Below are positions 1-7,303 of a stretch of DNA of 8,975 bases, piece by piece. Position 1 is the stretch's first letter. Each line of letters opens with the position of its first letter. The DNA comes from Rhodospirillaceae bacterium (GTDB taxonomy: Bacteria > Pseudomonadota > Alphaproteobacteria > SP197). A program made the translations under genes and the position numbers. The notes under the pieces were generated by a model. The model ran no database searches. It saw only the letters and a program-made list of their open reading frames with translations, and was not told the DNA's origin. Location: NCBI GenBank assembly GCA_018700655.1, contig JABIUG010000143.1, positions 1 through 8,975 of the forward strand, given 5' to 3'.

Positions 1-30
1 CTTGAGCTTGCGATGAAAGGGGCTGGCTGA
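1..30 (+). CDS. atpH: ATP synthase F1 delta subunit, C-terminal end only (partial)
   Basis: Only the last nine codons and the TGA stop (28-30) are present; they read LELAMKGAG. This matches the usual end of the alphaproteobacterial delta subunit, where the last strand and tail finish in a '(K/E)xAMKxxG' pattern. Delta is part of the peripheral stalk that holds the alpha3beta3 head to the membrane sector. The stop shares one base with the atpA start codon (TGATG), so translation of the two genes is probably coupled. The call rests on the tail pattern plus position directly before atpA, which is the standard order in F1 operons. Confidence 0.8.
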   Translation, partial: LELAMKGAG

Positions 31-1562
31 TGGATATCCGCGCCGCCGAGATCTCCTCGATCATTAAGGACCAGATTGCCAATTTCGGTACTGAAGCCGA
101 AGTTGCCGAGGTTGGCCGTGTTCTCTCCGTGGGTGACGGCATTGCCCGCGTCCATGGCCTGGACAACGTGCAGGCTGGTGAAATGGTCGAATTCCCTGGA
201 GGAATTCAGGGCATGGCGCTGAATCTCGAGACCGACAATGTCGGTATCGTGATTTTCGGCAGTGACCGCAACATCAAGGAAGGCGACACCGTCAAACGGA
301 CCGGTACCATCGTGGACGTGCCCGTGGGCAAGGGTCTGCTGGGCCGCGTCGTTGACGCGCTGGGCAATCCGATCGATGGCAAAGGCGATATTGAATCCGA
401 TCAGCGCCAGCGCATCGAGGTCAAGGCGCCCGGGATCATTCCGCGCCAGTCGGTGAGCGAGCCGATGCAGACCGGTCTGAAGGCGCTCGACGCGCTTGTC
501 CCGGTTGGTCGTGGCCAGCGCGAGCTGATCATTGGTGATCGCCAGACCGGCAAGACGGCGGTTGCGATCGACGCGATCATCAACCAGAAGCAGAACTGGG
601 CAACGGGCGACGAGAAGAAGCGGCTTTATTGCATCTACGTCGCCATCGGCCAGAAGCGCTCGACGGTCGCCCAGATCGTCAAGATGCTCGAAGACAACGG
701 CGCCATGGAATACACCACCGTGGTTGCTGCCACGGCGTCTGATCCGGCCCCGATGCAGTTCCTGGGCCCCTATGCGGGTTGCGCCATTGGTGAGTATTTC
801 CGCGATAACGGCATGCACGCACTGGTCGTCTATGACGATCTTTCGAAGCAGGCGGTGAGCTATCGTCAGGTTTCGCTGCTGCTGCGTCGTCCTCCGGGTC
901 GTGAAGCCTATCCCGGCGACGTTTTCTACCTCCATTCACGCCTGCTCGAGCGTGCGGCCAAGATGAACGATGAGTTCGGCGGTGGTTCGCTGACCGCTCT
1001 CCCGGTCGTCGAGACCCAGGCATCGGACGTGTCGGCCTACATTCCAACCAACGTGATTTCGATCACCGACGGTCAGATTTTCCTTGAGAGCGAGCTCTTC
1101 TATCAGGGTATTCGCCCGGCCATTAACGTCGGCATCTCGGTGTCGCGTGTCGGTTCGGCGGCCCAGACCAAGGCAATGAAGAAGGTCGCGGGCTCGATCA
1201 AGCTGGAACTTGCCCAGTATCGCGAGATGGCTGCCTTTGCGCAGTTTGCTTCGGACCTTGATGTCTCGACCCAGCGCCTTCTGGCCCGCGGTGAGCGCCT
1301 GACCGAGCTCTTGAAGCAAGGCCAGTTCCAGCCGATGCCGGTCGAAGAACAGGTTGTTTCGCTCTATGCCGGTGTGAACGGGTTCCTCGATGGCATCCCG
1401 CCGGCCGCCGTGACGCGGTACGAGCAGGAACTGCTTCATGCCGTGCGCGACAAGGGTGCCGACATCCTGTCGGACGTCCGCACCAGCGGCGCCCTGTCGG
1501 ATGAGACGGCCGAGAAGCTTAAAAGCTTCCTGGGCGACTTCACCGCATCGTTTGCGGCTTGA
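30..1562 (+). CDS. atpA: ATP synthase F1 subunit alpha
   Basis: This 510-residue protein is the alpha subunit of the catalytic F1 head, which alternates with beta around the gamma shaft and carries the non-catalytic nucleotide sites. Seen directly: an N-terminal beta-barrel region (about residues 25-95), the Walker A motif GDRQTGKT at 169-176, the VVYDDLSKQA segment at 266-275 that includes the Walker B region, and the family signature PAINVGISVSRVGS at 363-376. Arg373 in that signature is the expected arginine finger that reaches into the beta catalytic site. Length matches the usual 500-515 residues. The ATG overlaps the atpH stop by one base and has a purine-rich AAAGGGG sequence (16-22) ahead of it. 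It is the second gene of the atpHAGDC operon, and nothing in it looks unusual. Confidence 0.99.
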   Translation: MDIRAAEISSIIKDQIANFGTEAEVAEVGRVLSVGDGIARVHGLDNVQAGEMVEFPGGIQGMALNLETDNVGIVIFGSDRNIKEGDTVKRTGTIVDVPVGKGLLGRVVDALGNPIDGKGDIESDQRQRIEVKAPGIIPRQSVSEPMQTGLKALDALVPVGRGQRELIIGDRQTGKTAVAIDAIINQKQNWATGDEKKRLYCIYVAIGQKRSTVAQIVKMLEDNGAMEYTTVVAATASDPAPMQFLGPYAGCAIGEYFRDNGMHALVVYDDLSKQAVSYRQVSLLLRRPPGREAYPGDVFYLHSRLLERAAKMNDEFGGGSLTALPVVETQASDVSAYIPTNVISITDGQIFLESELFYQGIRPAINVGISVSRVGSAAQTKAMKKVAGSIKLELAQYREMAAFAQFASDLDVSTQRLLARGERLTELLKQGQFQPMPVEEQVVSLYAGVNGFLDGIPPAAVTRYEQELLHAVRDKGADILSDVRTSGALSDETAEKLKSFLGDFTASFAA

Positions 1563-1591
1563 TCTGCAACTAGTCCGGCTCGGAACAGGTC

Positions 1592-2479
1592 ATGGCCAAT
1601 CTCAAAGCTCTTCGTATCCGCATCAACTCGGTGCGATCGACGCGCAAGATCACCAGCGCGATGAAGATGGTCGCGGCGGCCAAACTGCGCCGCGCCCAGG
1701 AGTCGGCTGAATCCGCCAGGCCCTATGCCGAGCGCATGGCTCGCATGATGGGTTCGCTGGCATCGGCCTTTGCCGGTCGTGAAGACGCCCCGGCGCTTCT
1801 GGCGGGCAACGGCAAGCAGGACGTTCATCTGCTTGTGATCGTTTCGTCCAATCGTGGTCTGTGCGGTAGCTTCAATGTCGGTGTCATGCGCGCTGTACGT
1901 GCCCGCATTGCCGAGCTCCGTGACAAGGGCAAAGAGGTCAAGCTTCTCTGCGTCGGTCGCAAGGCCCGTGATCTGCTGCGCCGCGACTTTGGCAGTGCGA
2001 TCGTCGACACCATCACCGACCTCGACAAGAACTTTTCCTACCAGAGCATCACCCAGATTTCCGAGCGGGTGACCGAGCTCTTCGAGCAAGGTGAGTTCGA
2101 TGTCTGCTCGATGGTCTACAACAAGTTCCAGTCGGTCATGACCCAGGTCGTGACCTGGCAGGGTTTGATCCCGGCCATGGCGGACGACGATGCGAGCGAA
2201 AGCGAAGACGATGGCCTGAACGGTGCCGTGCATATCTTCGAGCCCGACGAGAACGAGATTCTCGAACACCTTCTGCCGCAGAACCTGGGCATCCAGCTGT
2301 TCCGTGGCATACTCGAAAGTCAGGCTTCCGAACATGCCGCGCGCATGACCGCGATGGACAACGCCTCGCGCAATGCCGGCGACATGATCGACCGCCTCAA
2401 CACTCTTTACAATCGTACCCGCCAGGCTGCGATTACCACCGAAATCACCGAAATCGTGTCGGGCGCGGAAGCGCTCTAA
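1592..2479 (+). CDS. atpG: ATP synthase F1 subunit gamma
   Basis: This 295-residue protein is the gamma subunit, the central rotating shaft that couples proton flow through F0 to conformational change in the beta subunits. Seen directly: the N-terminal helix starting MANLKALRIRINSVRSTRKITSAMKMVAAAK-like (residues 1-31, the conserved TRKIT.AMKMVAA pattern), the central Rossmann-like domain with SNRGLCG at about 89-95, and the C-terminal helix with the ATPase-gamma signature ITTEITEIVSGAEAL at 281-295. These two terminal helices form the coiled coil inside the alpha3beta3 ring. An acidic stretch near 195-205 (DDDASESEDD) is a small lineage-type insertion and explains a length slightly above the usual 286-292. 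It lies 29 nt after atpA, with AGG (1587-1589) close to the ATG. Confidence 0.98.
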   Translation: MANLKALRIRINSVRSTRKITSAMKMVAAAKLRRAQESAESARPYAERMARMMGSLASAFAGREDAPALLAGNGKQDVHLLVIVSSNRGLCGSFNVGVMRAVRARIAELRDKGKEVKLLCVGRKARDLLRRDFGSAIVDTITDLDKNFSYQSITQISERVTELFEQGEFDVCSMVYNKFQSVMTQVVTWQGLIPAMADDDASESEDDGLNGAVHIFEPDENEILEHLLPQNLGIQLFRGILESQASEHAARMTAMDNASRNAGDMIDRLNTLYNRTRQAAITTEITEIVSGAEAL

Positions 2480-2509
2480 CGACGCGAAAAGTCAGCAGGA
2501 GAGCCCTCT

Positions 2510-3934
2510 ATGAGCACCAACTCCGTAGGCCGGATCAGCCAGGTTCTGGGTGCCGTCGTCGACGTTCAGTTCGATGGCGATCTGCCCAACATCATGAATG
2601 CGCTTGAGACCACAAACCAGGACAAGCGTCTGGTTCTCGAGGTTGCGCAGCATCTGGGTGAGAACACCGTGCGCACGATCGCCATGGACGCGACCGAAGG
2701 TCTGGTGCGTGGCCAGGAAGTGACCGACACGGGCGATGCCATCACGGTGCCGGTCGGGCCCGAGACGCTGGGCCGCATCATCAACGTGATTGGTGAACCG
2801 ATTGACGAGCGCGGTCCGATCAATGCCAAGCAAAGCATGGGCATTCACCGCGAAGCTCCGCTTCTGGCCGACCAGTCGACCGAAGCCGAGGTTCTGGTTA
2901 CAGGCATCAAGGTCATCGACCTGCTTGAGCCTTATGTGAAGGGCGGCAAGATCGGTCTGTTCGGTGGCGCCGGCGTGGGCAAGACCGTCATCATCATGGA
3001 ACTCATCAACAACATCGCCAGGAGCCATGGTGGTTATTCCGTGTTCGCCGGCGTGGGTGAGCGCACGCGTGAGGGCAACGACCTCTATCACGAGATGATG
3101 GAATCGGGCGTGATCGACCTTGAGGGCGGCAACTCTAAGGCTGCGCTGGTTTATGGCCAGATGAACGAGCCCCCGGGCGCCCGTGCCCGTGTCGCGCTGA
3201 CCGGACTCACCCAGGCCGAATACTTCCGCGACGAGGAAGGCCAGGACGTGCTGTTCTTCGTTGATAACATCTTCCGTTTCACCCAGGCCGGTTCGGAAGT
3301 TTCCGCACTGCTGGGCCGTATTCCTTCGGCAGTGGGTTATCAGCCCACTCTGGCCACGGAAATGGGCAACCTGCAGGAGCGCATCACCTCCACCAACAAG
3401 GGATCGATCACCTCGGTCCAGGCGATTTACGTGCCTGCGGACGATCTCACTGACCCGGCGCCCGCCACCGCGTTCGCGCATCTTGACGCCACGACCGTGT
3501 TGTCGCGCCAGATTGCCGAGCTTGGCATTTACCCGGCCGTGGATCCGCTCGACTCGACCTCGCGCATCCTCGATCCGCGTGTCATCGGTGACGAGCACTA
3601 CGAAACCGCCCGTGCGGTGCAGGAAGTGCTGCAGCGCTACAAGTCACTCCAGGACATCATTGCCATTCTGGGCATGGATGAGCTCTCGGAAGAAGACAAG
3701 CTGGCCGTGGCCCGCGCCCGCAAGATCCAGCGTTTCCTCAGCCAGCCCTTCCACGTCGCCGAGGTCTTTACCGGCACGCCCGGCGTGTTTGTCGATCTGG
3801 AAGATACCATCAAGGGCTTCAAGGCGATCGTGGCCGGCGAACACGACGAGCTGCCCGAGCAGGCCTTCTACATGGTCTCGACCATCGAGGCCGCTGTCGA
3901 GAAGGCCAAGAAAATGGCCGCAGAGGCCGCGTAA
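2510..3934 (+). CDS. atpD: ATP synthase F1 subunit beta (catalytic)
   Basis: This 474-residue protein is the catalytic beta subunit that makes ATP from ADP and phosphate (or hydrolyses it). Seen directly: the Walker A motif GGAGVGKT at 152-159 with Lys158 and Thr159, the GERTREG segment at 183-189 with the expected catalytic Glu184 and neighbouring Arg185, FFVDNIFRF at 249-257 (Walker B region), the signature PAVDPLDSTS at 342-351, and the DELSEED loop at 390-396 that contacts gamma. Length is typical. The start has a strong Shine-Dalgarno sequence AGGAGAG (2497-2503) six bases before the ATG, the clearest ribosome site of the operon, which fits the three beta copies needed per complex. It lies 30 nt after atpG and 24 nt before atpC. 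Confidence 0.99.
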   Translation: MSTNSVGRISQVLGAVVDVQFDGDLPNIMNALETTNQDKRLVLEVAQHLGENTVRTIAMDATEGLVRGQEVTDTGDAITVPVGPETLGRIINVIGEPIDERGPINAKQSMGIHREAPLLADQSTEAEVLVTGIKVIDLLEPYVKGGKIGLFGGAGVGKTVIIMELINNIARSHGGYSVFAGVGERTREGNDLYHEMMESGVIDLEGGNSKAALVYGQMNEPPGARARVALTGLTQAEYFRDEEGQDVLFFVDNIFRFTQAGSEVSALLGRIPSAVGYQPTLATEMGNLQERITSTNKGSITSVQAIYVPADDLTDPAPATAFAHLDATTVLSRQIAELGIYPAVDPLDSTSRILDPRVIGDEHYETARAVQEVLQRYKSLQDIIAILGMDELSEEDKLAVARARKIQRFLSQPFHVAEVFTGTPGVFVDLEDTIKGFKAIVAGEHDELPEQAFYMVSTIEAAVEKAKKMAAEAA

Positions 3935-3958
3935 GCAGTCTCAAGGGGAGCCTGAAGC

Positions 3959-4357
3959 ATGGCGGACAAGGTCAACTTTGAACTGGTAAGCCCGGAACGT
4001 CTTCTGGTGTCGGATCAGTTCGACATGGTTGTGATCCCGGGCGGCGACGGCGATTTCGGCGTGCTGCCTGATCATGCCCCGCTGATCTCCACGATCCGCG
4101 CTGGTGTCATCGAAATCCACGAGGGTGGCAGCATCGCTCACCGTGTCTTCGTTGGGGGTGGTTTTTCTGAAGTCATGCCCGATCGTTGCACCGTTCTGGC
4201 CGAGGACGCCGTGATGATCGCCGATATCGATCGTACCGACGTCGAACAGCAGATCCGTGATGCCGAGCTCACTGCCCGAGACGCCGAAAGCGAAGAAGCC
4301 CGTGCGCGCGCCCAGGCCCGTGTCGAAATGCTCCATGCCATGCTGGCGGCAGCATAG
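3959..4357 (+). CDS. atpC: ATP synthase F1 subunit epsilon
   Basis: This 132-residue protein is the epsilon subunit, which binds the foot of gamma and contacts the c-ring; in many bacteria its C-terminal helices limit wasteful ATP hydrolysis. Seen directly: the N-terminal beta-sandwich domain (about residues 4-85) with the typical pattern VSPERLLVS followed by VVIPGGDGDFGVLPDHAPLI, and a C-terminal helical segment (about 88-132) rich in Glu, Arg and Ala. AAGGGGAG (3943-3950) lies eight bases before the ATG. It is the last gene of the F1 operon. The next gene is convergent and ends 45 bases away, so the operon must end in that short gap. Confidence 0.97.
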   Translation: MADKVNFELVSPERLLVSDQFDMVVIPGGDGDFGVLPDHAPLISTIRAGVIEIHEGGSIAHRVFVGGGFSEVMPDRCTVLAEDAVMIADIDRTDVEQQIRDAELTARDAESEEARARAQARVEMLHAMLAAA

Positions 4358-4362
4358 GCACA

Positions 4363-4406
4363 CTGATCCCGAACCCGTCGGCTCCGCTCGCCTCAGCGAC
4401 AATCAG
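4363..4406 (+). terminator. Weak candidate stem-loop at the end of the F1 operon
   Basis: The gap between atpC and the convergent lysR holds an imperfect nested hairpin: CTGAT (4363-4367) pairs with ATCAG (4402-4406), and inside it GTCG (4377-4380), followed by a bulged G and CT, pairs with AGCGAC (4395-4400). There is no T tract on either strand, so this is not a classical intrinsic terminator. It is listed because both transcripts must stop near here; Rho-dependent ending is equally possible. Confidence 0.25.
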
Positions 4407-5299
4407 TTCCGTTCAACATCGCCGTTCCTGACAGGTACGAAGCCTTGTATCCAGGCTTCGAAGGCCTGCGTCATGGCTGATGTCGTCGTTTCAAGAATGA
4501 CGGTCATGACATAGCCCGGAACCGCCAACCGGTGTTCCGGGAAGGGCGTGACCAGAGCACCGCGTTCACGGGCCCCGGAAGCCAGCAACCAGCTTGCCAG
4601 AACAAGCCCGTGCCCATCTTCGGCTGTCGAAAGACTGTGGTGGGCATCGCTGAAACTGGGCCCGGCTGCGGTATCGATGTGTTCTACCGCGTGAGATGTA
4701 CACCATGCGGCCCAGTCCTGGTCGCGTTCGTCGTGAAGCAGGGGCTCGCCCTTGATGTCTTCGGGCTGACGAAGGCGTGCTGCGAGTGCTGCCGAGCAAT
4801 GGGGTGTCACCCAATCTTCAGAAAACAATGCATTTGCGCCCTGGGCAGAGGCACTATCGAAGTCGCGCTCGATGACGATGTCGATTTCATCGGTTTCGAG
4901 GTCAAGGTCGCGATCGGTGCTGTAGAGCCAGACGTCGATCTCGGGGTGGCGTGCCCGGAAGTCGGGCAGGCGCGGCACCAGCCACCGGCTGGCGAAAGCC
5001 GGCTCGGCGGCAACGATCAACGAGGTCGGCTTGCTGTAGGCATGGACGCGCTGCACGCCGTGATCGAGACGTTTCAGGCTCTCGCGCACAGTGCGCCAGA
5101 ATTCGAACCCGGCATCGGTCAGCCGCACCGTGCGGTGTTCGCGCACAAACAAGGGCACACCGATGGCATCTTCCAGGGTGCGGATCTGATGGCTGACGGC
5201 CGATTGCGTCAGATTCAGTTCATCGGCGGCGGCCGTGAAACTCTTCAGACGTGCGGCGGCTTCAAAGCCGCGCAGTGCACCAAGGGGCAGATGCCACAT
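4403..5299 (-). CDS. LysR-family transcriptional regulator, GcvA-like
   Basis: A 298-residue DNA-binding regulator. Seen directly (numbering from the ATG at 5299): the opening LPLGALRGFEAAARLKSF pattern, a winged helix-turn-helix at about 21-42 (FTAAADELNLTQSAVSHQIR), the wing FVREHRTVRLTDAG at 51-64, then a two-lobed substrate-binding domain from about 85 onward with LVPRLPDFRARHPEIDVWL. This subtype is the GcvA/TrpI-like cluster. Start choice: an in-frame TTG at 5326 would add nine residues, but it lies inside a strong inverted repeat (5325-5358); the ATG at 5299 gives the usual family N-terminus, although its Shine-Dalgarno sequence is weak. The gene follows the BKACE gene on the same strand and probably controls that unit or itself. 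The effector cannot be read from the sequence. Confidence 0.93.
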   Translation of the reverse strand: MWHLPLGALRGFEAAARLKSFTAAADELNLTQSAVSHQIRTLEDAIGVPLFVREHRTVRLTDAGFEFWRTVRESLKRLDHGVQRVHAYSKPTSLIVAAEPAFASRWLVPRLPDFRARHPEIDVWLYSTDRDLDLETDEIDIVIERDFDSASAQGANALFSEDWVTPHCSAALAARLRQPEDIKGEPLLHDERDQDWAAWCTSHAVEHIDTAAGPSFSDAHHSLSTAEDGHGLVLASWLLASGARERGALVTPFPEHRLAVPGYVMTVILETTTSAMTQAFEAWIQGFVPVRNGDVERN

Positions 5300-5324
5300 G
5301 ATCAACTCATGAAGAAAATCGAAC

Positions 5325-5358
5325 AATCAGCCCTAGATTAGCTTCCTTAGGGCCGATT
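5325..5358 (-). promoter_or_regulatory. 34-bp inverted repeat between the BKACE gene and lysR
   Basis: On the + strand AATCAGCCCTA (5325-5335) is followed after 12 bases by TAGGGCCGATT (5348-5358). The arms match as inverted repeats at 10 of 11 positions. In RNA of the minus strand the odd position becomes a G-U wobble, giving an 11-bp stem; in plus-strand RNA it would be an A-C mismatch. A short TTTT lies downstream on the minus strand, but seven or more bases after the stem. It could be the operator for lysR autoregulation, or a hairpin that reduces read-through from the BKACE gene into lysR. The structure is certain; the role is inferred. Confidence 0.5.
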
Positions 5359-5384
5359 ATCCAATTTTCCTCATGTTATCGAGC

Positions 5385-6278
5385 TCAATTCTGCTTGCGA
5401 AGTCCAAGCTTGTCGCGCGTCTCCTGAGGCGTGAGGATGCGCGCGCCCATCGCCTCGATGATGGTGCGGGCCTTTTCGACGAGCTGACCGTTGCTCGCGA
5501 GCACGCCACGTTCCAGGTAGAGATTATCCTCCAGGCCAACCCGTACGTTGCCGCCCAGGGCGACGGACTTCGCGACCATCGACATCTGATGGCGTGAGAT
5601 GCCGAACGAAGCCCAGACTGAGCCTTCGGGCAGGATGTCGCGCATCGCAAGCATGACCTTTGTGTCGGTCGGGGCGTTGACGCCGATGCCCAGGCAGAGC
5701 TGGAAGAGCGGTGGGCCGTCGAGCACACCCTCCTCGACGAGCATACGAGCCTGCATGATCGGGCCGACGTCAAAGACCTCAAGCTCCGGCTTCACGCCCA
5801 CAGCCTGCAGTCGTTTTGCCATCTCACGCACGGCAGTGTTGTGGCCAAGATAGGCGACGTCTTCGCCAAAATTGATCAGGCCCAGATCAAGGGTGCAGAT
5901 CTCGGGAAGCAACTCCACGGCGTGCGCCACGCGGCCCTCCGGCGTGGTGAGGTCGCTGCCCTCCTGCCATTCGTAGGGTTTGTTGTCGTCAATGACGATG
6001 CCGCCGCCATTGCCACCGGTCAGATTGATCACAACGTCGGTCTCGGATTCGCGGATGCGTTCCAGAACTTCCCGGAACAGTTCGGTCTTGAACGCATTCT
6101 GGCCTGTCTCTGGATCGCGCACATGGCAGTGCACCACCGAAGCGCCGGCCTTGGCGGCCTCGATCGCGGATTCGGCGATTTGCTTGGGCGTGACGGGCAC
6201 TTTGTCGCTCTTGCCCGTCGTATCACCGCCGCCGGTGACGGCACAGGTCAAGATGACCTCTCTGTTCATTTCATCCAT
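5385..6278 (-). CDS. BKACE-family beta-keto acid cleavage enzyme (DUF849, 3-keto-5-aminohexanoate cleavage type)
   Basis: A 297-residue cytosolic TIM-barrel enzyme. The family condenses a beta-keto acid with acetyl-CoA and cleaves it to acetoacetate plus a new CoA ester, using a zinc ion. Seen directly: TCAVTGGGDT (11-20), the metal motif VVHCHVRDP with His50 and His52 (48-56), the glycine-rich segment NLTGGNGGG (85-93), CTLDLGLINFG (128-138), and RVGLEDN (246-252), where Glu250 is the third metal ligand, Asp251 the expected catalytic residue and Arg246 the conserved arginine. Overall wording resembles, from memory, the subgroup that includes 3-dehydrocarnitine cleavage enzymes, but the glycine-rich segment differs from what I recall of those, so the substrate is open. 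The ATG at 6278 has GGGGAA eight bases ahead; a second ATG at 6269 is possible. It lies 54 bases after the GTPase gene and before lysR. Confidence 0.93.
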   Translation of the reverse strand: MDEMNREVILTCAVTGGGDTTGKSDKVPVTPKQIAESAIEAAKAGASVVHCHVRDPETGQNAFKTELFREVLERIRESETDVVINLTGGNGGGIVIDDNKPYEWQEGSDLTTPEGRVAHAVELLPEICTLDLGLINFGEDVAYLGHNTAVREMAKRLQAVGVKPELEVFDVGPIMQARMLVEEGVLDGPPLFQLCLGIGVNAPTDTKVMLAMRDILPEGSVWASFGISRHQMSMVAKSVALGGNVRVGLEDNLYLERGVLASNGQLVEKARTIIEAMGARILTPQETRDKLGLRKQN

Positions 6279-6321
6279 GGCGTGTTCCCCGTTTACGTTG
6301 GAGTTTGATTTGGGCTTGTCG

Positions 6322-6345
6322 CGACCGGTCTGTCAACGCCGGTCG
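6322..6345. promoter_or_regulatory. Inverted repeat at the cobW-type/BKACE junction
   Basis: CGACCGG (6322-6328) and CCGGTCG (6339-6345) form a perfect 7-bp inverted repeat with a 10-base spacer. GACCGGTC (6323-6330) is also a palindrome by itself. The site covers the stop codon of the GTPase gene (6333-6335) and lies 44-67 bp upstream of the BKACE start. No T tract follows on either strand, so a terminator is unlikely. An operator or a messenger hairpin that separates expression of the two genes is possible. Only the symmetry is certain. Confidence 0.35.
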
Positions 6346-7214
6346 GGTTGGCAGACGGCATAAAACTCCTTCGTCATTGCGGCAATCGGAAGGTCTCGTC
6401 CTATCAGGACAAGGCGCGAGTGGCGCAATCCTTCCGGCCATGCAGCGAGCCGCTGCAGGGGATGGAAGACATGCTGAACGCCATGCACGGCGACGGGCAC
6501 CTCGCTGCCTTCCAGGTCGAGGATACCCTTGAGACGCAACAGACGGTCGCCATGGGACGCGATCACGGCATCGACCCAGCCGACGACACGGTCGATGCGC
6601 AAGGGCTGCTGGGCAGTCAGGGCGAAGCTGGTGATGGTGTCGTCATGATGGGCGTGATTGTCTGCGTCGAGCCATCGACGGGTCCGTGCATCGTCTTCGT
6701 TCCGGGAACGGTCAAAAAGATCGCCGGGAACGACCGGCACCGTCAGCAGCTCTGCATCTTCGTTGAGCGTTCGCAGGCGCCGAATCAAATCATCCTTTGG
6801 CTTGTCTTGGGCAAGGTCGGCCTTTGTCAGAACAAGCCGGTCGGCGACGGCGGCCTGACGCAGGCATTCGCCTTCTTCCGAAAGTTGCCCGGAGCCGTGA
6901 ACCGCGTCGATCGTGGTGACGATATCCTCGATTCTGCAACAGGCACTGACGCGCTGGTCGGCCAACAGGGTGTGGAGAATGGGGGCGGGGTCTGCCAGGC
7001 CGGTGGTTTCGATCAGGATACGGCGAAAGTGCGGTAACTCTCCGGAATCGCGCCGTTTCAACAACTGGCACAACGCCGCCACAAGGTCTTCGCGCACGGC
7101 GCAGCAAAGACAGCCGGAGCCGATCAGTACGGTTGTCTCATCGATGTGCTCGACGAGCAGGTGATCGAGGCCGATTTCGCCGAACTCGTTCACCAGAACG
7201 GCGGTTTCGGCCAT
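6333..7214 (-). CDS. COG0523/CobW-type GTPase (putative metallochaperone), body of a frameshifted gene
   Basis: This 293-residue open frame is the main part of a CobW/YjiA-family GTPase, a group thought to deliver metal ions to target proteins. Seen directly: NEFGEIGLDH (9-18), the metal-binding CxCC motif in SGCLCCAVRED (33-43, Cys35/37/38), the Walker B-type ETTGLADP (69-76), the guanine-recognition motif TKAD (130-133), a His/Asp-rich patch DADNHAHHDD in the linker, and a CobW C-terminal domain with RLLRLKG and the HGVQHVFHP pattern. The frame opens at an ATG that corresponds to about residue 31 of the family; the essential P-loop is missing from it. That P-loop lies just upstream in another frame (7190-7303). 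One inserted base near 7215-7219 would give an intact 323-residue protein of normal length. As written the product would probably not bind GTP normally. Its neighbours, the amidohydrolase and BKACE, are metal enzymes and thus candidate clients. Confidence 0.88.
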   Translation of the reverse strand: MAETAVLVNEFGEIGLDHLLVEHIDETTVLIGSGCLCCAVREDLVAALCQLLKRRDSGELPHFRRILIETTGLADPAPILHTLLADQRVSACCRIEDIVTTIDAVHGSGQLSEEGECLRQAAVADRLVLTKADLAQDKPKDDLIRRLRTLNEDAELLTVPVVPGDLFDRSRNEDDARTRRWLDADNHAHHDDTITSFALTAQQPLRIDRVVGWVDAVIASHGDRLLRLKGILDLEGSEVPVAVHGVQHVFHPLQRLAAWPEGLRHSRLVLIGRDLPIAAMTKEFYAVCQPDRR

Positions 7215-7303
7215 GTGGGATGTCTGAGCAGGCCATTGATCAGCGTTGTCTTGCCGCTGCCCAGAAAGCCGGTCACGACCGTGACGGGGGTTCTCTCGTT
7301 CAC
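7190..7303 (-). pseudogene. Detached N-terminal P-loop fragment of the COG0523 GTPase gene
   Basis: Read from a GTG at 7303, this frame gives 37 codons with TPVTVVTGFLGSGKTTL followed by INGLLRHP, the unmistakable N-terminus of a COG0523 GTPase; the Walker A motif GFLGSGKT is at residues 12-19. After His28-Pro29 (7222-7217) the frame departs from the family and ends at TGA 7192-7190, while the correct continuation MAETAVLVNEFGEIG is in the frame starting at 7214. Restoring one base between the CCC at 7219-7217 and the AC at 7216-7215 (for example a G, giving HPDMAETAV, or a fourth C, giving HPHMAETAV) rejoins the gene. The GTG overlaps the amidohydrolase stop as GTGA (7303-7300), a typical translational-coupling arrangement, which supports 7303 as the true start. 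The cause may be a real mutation or a base-calling error. Confidence 0.88.

Noticed and set aside
1436..2335. Long minus-strand open frame (299 codons) opposite atpG, with others opposite atpA and atpD (936-1439, 2492-3598)
   Set aside because: They lie wholly opposite certain F1 genes, have the His/Arg/Asp-rich composition typical of antisense frames in GC-rich DNA, and show no protein family pattern.
3261..3989. Plus-strand frame of 242 codons overlapping atpD and the start of atpC
   Set aside because: Ser/Arg/Pro-rich out-of-frame reading of atpD; no recognisable domain.
4438..4460. Perfect 8-bp hairpin CGAAGCCT / AGGCTTCG with a 7-base loop near the 3' end of lysR
   Set aside because: It lies inside the coding sequence (FEAWIQGF segment) with no T tract on either strand, so chance within coding DNA is the simplest explanation.
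4532..5341. Plus-strand frame of 269 codons opposite lysR
   Set aside because: The minus-strand LysR protein is clearly recognised over its full length; the opposite frame has no family pattern.
6258..6278. Alternative BKACE start at the ATG at 6269
   Set aside because: The ATG at 6278 has the better-spaced GGGGAA ribosome site; the difference is only three residues and cannot be settled from sequence alone.
5841..7037. Plus-strand frames opposite the BKACE and GTPase genes (5841-6308, 6348-7037)
   Set aside because: Antisense shadows of well-recognised enzymes; no convincing start or domain.
7190..7219. Programmed ribosomal frameshifting as the explanation for the split GTPase gene
   Set aside because: No classical slippery heptamer or downstream stimulatory structure is evident at the junction, and this family is normally encoded in one frame; mutation or sequencing error is simpler.
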